NCBI GenBank assembly: GCA_015064195.1 | Contig: SVSO01000090.1 | Coordinates: forward strand, 1-10,468 | Direction: 5' to 3' | Origin: Oscillospiraceae bacterium | GTDB taxonomy: Bacteria; Bacillota_A; Clostridia; Oscillospirales; CAG-272 | DNA length: 10,468 nt | Part shown: positions 7,737 through 10,468 of the stretch, one piece after another | Layout: every line of letters begins with the position of its first letter | Position numbering within the stretch: the stretch's first letter is position 1 | Notes under the pieces: model-generated | Told to the model about the DNA's origin: nothing | The model's database searches: none | The model's input: only the letters and a program-made list of their open reading frames with translations | Position numbers and translations under genes: made by a program

Positions 7737-7742
7737 AAGGAG
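7737..7742 (+). promoter_or_regulatory. Ribosome site of the GGADGPT protein, abutting the mutY start
   Basis: AAGGAG lies 9 nt before the ATG at 7752 and directly touches the mutY start codon on the other strand. It selects 7752 over the in-frame ATG at 7728, which lies inside mutY and has no ribosome site. Confidence 0.75.
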
Positions 7743-7751
7743 ATATTCAAA

Positions 7752-8030
7752 ATGGATCTTGGCATTATCGGCGGCGCGGATGGGCCGACCGCTGTGATGG
7801 TTGCTGCGGCTGCCGCAGGGAACATGATCTTCACACTGCTCCTGTTTGCGGCAGGGCTTCTCGTGCAGTTTTTCGTCGCCCGCGAATTCCGGCGGATCGC
7901 GATGATGAAGGGGCATCATGAGCGGCGATATTTCTGGATTCCGTTCTTTCTCGGAATTGCGGGATGGATCATGGTCGCATCGCTGCCCGATCGCTCTATT
8001 ATAACACAGAATGACCAAAATTTCAAGTAA
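7752..8030 (+). CDS. Small GGADGPT-motif membrane protein
   Basis: A 92-residue protein beginning MDLGIIGGADGPTAVMV. The motif GIIGGADGPTA (residues 4-14) is the hallmark of the beta subunit of sodium-translocating decarboxylases (OadB/GcdB/MadB), where the aspartate (D10 here) takes part in sodium binding. The rest does not match that subunit of roughly 400 residues. It has one hydrophobic segment at about 20-43, a basic loop with RREF-like and HHERR residues at 44-59, and a second hydrophobic segment at about 60-78. Short clostridial proteins with this motif exist and are often annotated by the motif alone. The gene is preceded by AAGGAG and followed 18 nt later by the M20 amidohydrolase, so the two are probably co-transcribed. 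Its function is unknown; a small sodium-responsive membrane accessory protein is speculation. Confidence 0.75.
   Translation: MDLGIIGGADGPTAVMVAAAAAGNMIFTLLLFAAGLLVQFFVAREFRRIAMMKGHHERRYFWIPFFLGIAGWIMVASLPDRSIITQNDQNFK
7998..8026 (-). promoter_or_regulatory. Sigma-A promoter reading toward mutY
   Basis: On the minus strand, TTGAAA (8021-8026) and a perfect TATAAT (7998-8003) are separated by 17 nt, with a TGn extension before the -10. Transcription should start near 7991 and run leftward into mutY, giving a leader of about 255 nt that is antisense to the GGADGPT gene. The -35 lies inside the last codons of that gene. Confidence 0.8.
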
Positions 8031-8048
8031 TTTTTAAGGAGAATCACA

Positions 8049-9383
8049 ATGAACGACATCAAAAATGCAGTGGAAAAATACCGCGAGCTGATCCTTGAGG
8101 CGGAACGGTACATCTGGGCCAATCCGGAGACGGGCTACAAGGAGTATAAAACCAGTGCTTATATGGAAGAAAAGTTCCGTGAGCTGGGCTATGAGCTGAC
8201 CATGGCGGAGGGCATCACCGGCTTTTATACGGTGATCGATACCGGTCGTCCCGGCCCGGAGATTATGATCCTCGGCGAGCTTGACTCCATCATCTGCCCC
8301 GTCCATAAGGATGCTGACCCGGTCACCGGCGCGGTGCATTCCTGCGGCCATAACGCCCAGTGTGCGGCACTTCTCGGTGTGGCGGCGGCACTCCGTGAGC
8401 CGGCGGTGCTCGACAAGCTGTGCGGAAAGATCCGCCTGTGCGCAGTTCCGGCGGAGGAGCTTTTAGAGATCGAATACCGGAGCAAGCTGAAAGCCGAGGG
8501 CAAGATCCGCTATTTCGGCGGCAAGACGGAATTTCTGTACCGCGGTTATTTTGACGGCGTGGACATGGCGTTCATGGTGCACACCTCCTCCGGCTATTGT
8601 GTACGCGGCGGTTCGGTGGGATGCCTTGCGAAAAAGATCGTCTACAAGGGCAAGGCGGCTCATGCGGGCGGCAGTCCGTGGGCGGGTCAGAATGCGCTCT
8701 ATGCGGCAAACTGCGGCCTGAATGCCATCAACGCCATCCGCGAGACCTTCAAGGAGCAGGATATCATCCGCGTCCATCCCATCATCACCCACGGCGGCGA
8801 CATGGTGAACGCGATCCCCGCAACGGTGACAATGGAGAGCTATGTGCGCGGTGCAAGCTATGCGGCCATCGAAGCGGAGAACAAGAAGGTGAACCGCGCG
8901 CTGACCGGTGCGGCACTGTCCATCGGCACCAACATCGAGATCATCGATTTCCCCGGCTATGCGCCGCTGAACAACAGCCGCGACATGATGAAGCTGTCGG
9001 AGGAAGCGGCAAAGCTGGCGATCCCCGAGTATCCCTTCAGCTACAGCGAGGTCATGGGCTCGGGAAGCACGGATATGGGCGACCTGTCCTGCATCATGCC
9101 GGTGGTGCATCCGTATGCCGGCGGCTCTAAGGGTACATCCCACGGAAGCGATTACGAGATCGCCGATCCGGTGGCCGCGTGCGTGGACAACGCAAAGTGG
9201 CAGCTGACCATGCTCCGTCTGCTTCTGCAGGATGATGCGGCGCGTGCAAAGCAGATCATCGCCGATTTCAAGCCGCCCTTTGAATCGAAGGAAGCATATC
9301 TTACCTATATCGAAAGTCTGGCGCAGGATGGCGACCGCATCGTCTACAACGACGACGGAACGGCTACAGCAAAGCTGGATTAA
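8049..9383 (+). CDS. M20-family amidohydrolase (AbgB/M20D-like)
   Basis: A 444-residue metal-dependent amidohydrolase of peptidase family M20. Metal-site candidates are D79 in GELDSI, H97/C99/H101 in HSCGHN, the PAEE pair E136-E137, H205 in AAHAGGSPW, and a late histidine in GTSHGSDYE. The lid domain lies between, around residues 195-320. HSCGHN with Asn rather than Asp is characteristic of the AbgB/PM20D2-like branch, whose members split N-acyl or p-aminobenzoyl-glutamate type amides and some dipeptides; the exact substrate is open. An AAGGAG (8036-8041) lies 7 nt before the ATG. The gene follows the small GGADGPT membrane protein by 18 nt and ends in a strong terminator. No signal peptide is present, so it is cytosolic. 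Confidence 0.87.
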   Translation: MNDIKNAVEKYRELILEAERYIWANPETGYKEYKTSAYMEEKFRELGYELTMAEGITGFYTVIDTGRPGPEIMILGELDSIICPVHKDADPVTGAVHSCGHNAQCAALLGVAAALREPAVLDKLCGKIRLCAVPAEELLEIEYRSKLKAEGKIRYFGGKTEFLYRGYFDGVDMAFMVHTSSGYCVRGGSVGCLAKKIVYKGKAAHAGGSPWAGQNALYAANCGLNAINAIRETFKEQDIIRVHPIITHGGDMVNAIPATVTMESYVRGASYAAIEAENKKVNRALTGAALSIGTNIEIIDFPGYAPLNNSRDMMKLSEEAAKLAIPEYPFSYSEVMGSGSTDMGDLSCIMPVVHPYAGGSKGTSHGSDYEIADPVAACVDNAKWQLTMLRLLLQDDAARAKQIIADFKPPFESKEAYLTYIESLAQDGDRIVYNDDGTATAKLD

Positions 9384-9385
9384 TG

Positions 9386-9422
9386 AAAAAAGCGTGACTG
9401 TCACAGCAGTCACGCTTTTTTT
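9386..9422. terminator. Bidirectional intrinsic terminator
   Basis: Six A residues, a perfect 9-bp stem GCGTGACTG / CAGTCACGC with a 6-nt loop, then seven T residues. The run of A on one side and T on the other lets it stop transcripts from both strands. It lies between the M20 gene (plus) and the D-amino-acid transaminase gene (minus), which converge here. Confidence 0.95.
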
Positions 9423-9429
9423 GCGGACA

Positions 9430-10284
9430 TTATTCTTTTCGCGGTGTCGTTTCCGCCATAAATTCGGCAAGAACGGTATCCTGAAGCGAACGGAGCAGCT
9501 CTGCGCTGTGTCCGCCAACGGGAATGCCGTCGATCACCTCTGCGGCAAGGCAGAGTGAGCCGGAGGAGGTGACGATCACTTCATCCGCCGCCATCATTTC
9601 GTCAAGAGAGAAGGGCGTTTCATCCACCGGAATGCCAAGGGCGCGGCAGGCCTTGATGAGATGGGCGCGGGCAATGCCGGGGAGGATGAGGTTGTCGGTG
9701 GGAGCAGTACGGAGCGTGCCGTCCTTCAGAATGTGGACATTGCTGTGTGCGCATTCGGTGACTCTGCCGCTGCGATGCAGTACAGTCTCGTCACAGCCCG
9801 CCTCCAGTGCCTCCTGGGACGCCATGACTGCGGGGATCAGATTGAGGGTCTTGATGTTGCAGTGGAGGAATCGCGTGTCATCCTTTGTCATCAGCCGGAT
9901 CTTTTTGTAGGTGTCAACAATGGGCTTCGGCTGGATGGAGATCCAGAAATTCGCACCGGCTCCGTCTTTCGGAAAAACGTGATTCCGCACAGCTGTGCCG
10001 CGTGTGACCTGCCAGTAGACGAAATTTTCACCGGTGTCCATGCGGCGCACCATATCGCAGAGGATCTCCTTCATCTCCGCCTTTGTCTGACGGATATCGA
10101 TGCGGAGGAGCGCGGCGCTGTTGTAAAGGCGGTCGATGTGCTCATCCAGCGCGAAAATGATATAGTTACGGCTGTAGGATGCATCGTACACGCCGTCTCC
10201 GAAGTAGCACACCCTGTCATTCATGGGGATGGTCATTTCATCGATCTCACCGAATTTTCCGTTATAATAACCGAGATGCTTCAT
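9430..10284 (-). CDS. dat: D-amino-acid transaminase
   Basis: A class IV (fold IV) PLP aminotransferase of 284 residues, best matching D-alanine/D-amino-acid transaminase, which interconverts D-Ala and D-Glu with their keto acids for peptidoglycan synthesis. K145 in CNIKTLNL is the PLP lysine and E177 in GRVTE contacts the PLP nitrogen; both numbers equal those of the Bacillus enzyme. R100-x-H102 in TRGTAVRNH is the carboxylate-trap motif that marks D-amino-acid rather than branched-chain transaminases. GDGVYD (29-34) and EHIDRLY (48-54) are also typical. The start at 10284 is preferred: a frame extension to a TTG at 10320 would begin upstream of the predicted transcript start. The AAAGGA site (10299-10304) is 14 nt from the ATG, a long spacing. 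Aminodeoxychorismate lyase is a less likely alternative. Confidence 0.9.
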   Translation of the reverse strand: MKHLGYYNGKFGEIDEMTIPMNDRVCYFGDGVYDASYSRNYIIFALDEHIDRLYNSAALLRIDIRQTKAEMKEILCDMVRRMDTGENFVYWQVTRGTAVRNHVFPKDGAGANFWISIQPKPIVDTYKKIRLMTKDDTRFLHCNIKTLNLIPAVMASQEALEAGCDETVLHRSGRVTECAHSNVHILKDGTLRTAPTDNLILPGIARAHLIKACRALGIPVDETPFSLDEMMAADEVIVTSSGSLCLAAEVIDGIPVGGHSAELLRSLQDTVLAEFMAETTPRKE

Positions 10285-10322
10285 GTTTTTTTGCAGTTTC
10301 CTTTCGTTTGGTGATAACAATT

Positions 10323-10351
10323 ATTATATCACGCGGTGAGCGGTTTGTCAA
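10323..10351 (-). promoter_or_regulatory. Perfect-consensus sigma-A promoter of dat
   Basis: On the minus strand, TTGACA (10346-10351) and TATAAT (10323-10328) both match the consensus exactly with a 17-nt spacer, and a TGn extension precedes the -10. Transcription should start near 10316, giving a leader of about 32 nt before the dat ATG. Confidence 0.93.
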
Positions 10352-10360
10352 GAGCGTGAC

Positions 10361-10395
10361 AAAAAAAGAAGCACTGCACATCAGCGCAGTGCTTC
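10361..10395 (-). terminator. Intrinsic terminator of the AraC-family gene
   Basis: Reading on the minus strand, a perfect 10-bp stem GAAGCACTGC / GCAGTGCTTC with an 8-nt loop is followed by seven T residues. The left arm encodes the last residues of the AraC-type protein and the TGA stop (10381-10383) falls in the loop. The dat -35 element begins about 9 nt beyond the T run. Confidence 0.9.
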
Positions 10396-10468
10396 TTTTC
10401 GCGTTTTTCCCGGCGGGATCCCGTAGATATGCTTGTAACACCGGCGGAAATAGTTGTCGTTGGAAAAA
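10381..10468 (-). CDS. AraC-family transcriptional regulator, C-terminal fragment
   Basis: Only the last 28 codons and the stop are in the window; the gene continues past the right edge. The visible residues, FSNDNYFRRCYKHIYGIPPG and then KTRKEALR, match the second helix-turn-helix and the terminal signature of AraC/XylS regulators (the family pattern is roughly F-x-D-x-x-Y-F-x-R-x-F-K-K-x-x-G-x-x-P). No ligand domain can be seen, so the signal and targets are unknown. The gene reads toward dat on the same strand, but a terminator and a consensus dat promoter separate them. Nothing shows that it controls dat. Confidence 0.88.
   Translation of the reverse strand, partial: FSNDNYFRRCYKHIYGIPPGKTRKEALR

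Noticed and set aside
7737..8018. N-terminal extension of MutY to an ATG at 8018
   Set aside because: It shows no MutY homology, is antisense to the GGADGPT gene, and its start lies upstream of the predicted transcription start near 7991.
7752..9383. A sodium-pumping decarboxylase operon
   Set aside because: Only the short motif is present. There is no alpha (carboxyltransferase), biotin carrier or gamma subunit, and the beta-like protein is far too short.
8463..9518. A 351-codon open frame on the minus strand
   Set aside because: It covers the M20 gene in antisense, runs through the bidirectional terminator, and has no recognisable motif.
10312..10331. Inverted repeat TGATA-N10-TATCA over the dat -10 region, and a Rex-like half-site TAACAA at 10315-10320
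   Set aside because: Five-base arms in AT-rich sequence are easily found by chance, and the second Rex half-site is absent.
1..10468. Mobile element, CRISPR array, phage defence cluster, tRNA or rRNA
   Set aside because: No transposase, integrase, direct repeat array, cas-like or toxin-antitoxin motif, or RNA gene signature was seen on either strand.

Overview
The window looks like a chromosomal stretch of a moderately high-GC Clostridia member (Bacillota), most likely an anaerobic, fermentative, gut-type Oscillospiraceae/Ruminococcaceae-like bacterium. I infer this from three things: the protein families (ferredoxin-domain EtfA with EtfB and an FAD lactate dehydrogenase, a clostridial-type MutY, a short GGADGPT membrane protein), strong AAGGAG ribosome sites, and sigma-A promoters. 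No mobile element, CRISPR array, rRNA or tRNA was seen. No gene-free stretch exceeds 300 bases; the longest is about 154 bases (3197-3350) and holds a terminator, a possible operator and a promoter.

Layout. (1) 65-3196, plus strand: dapA and dapB (the first two dedicated steps towards diaminopimelate and lysine) are followed 2 nt later by a small divergent SLOG/DUF1273-like protein. After a hairpin comes a cytosolic SGNH/GDSL hydrolase, closed by a clear hairpin terminator. (2) 3197-6695, plus strand: an extended -10 promoter, preceded by a Rex-like inverted repeat, drives etfB-etfA-FAD dehydrogenase. The gene order and the [4Fe-4S] domain on EtfA match the electron-confurcating lactate dehydrogenase (LctBCD type) of acetogens. 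(3) 6690-9383: mutY (minus strand) converges on the dehydrogenase gene with a 6-nt overlap. It diverges from a 92-codon membrane protein gene that is followed 18 nt later by an M20 amidohydrolase. The best mutY promoter lies at the far end of the small gene, so the mutY leader is antisense to nearly all of it. (4) 9384-10468: a bidirectional terminator, then a D-amino-acid transaminase on the minus strand with a perfect-consensus promoter, then the last 28 codons of an AraC-family regulator whose stop codon sits in the loop of its own terminator.

The genes cover cell-wall and lysine precursor supply (DapA, DapB, D-amino-acid transaminase), lactate oxidation coupled to ferredoxin and NAD, base-excision repair (MutY), and amide hydrolysis. 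Most are well-known families. The parts that merit a second look are the small GGADGPT protein with its antisense arrangement, the possible Rex control of the lactate operon, and the divergent SLOG protein inside the dap operon.
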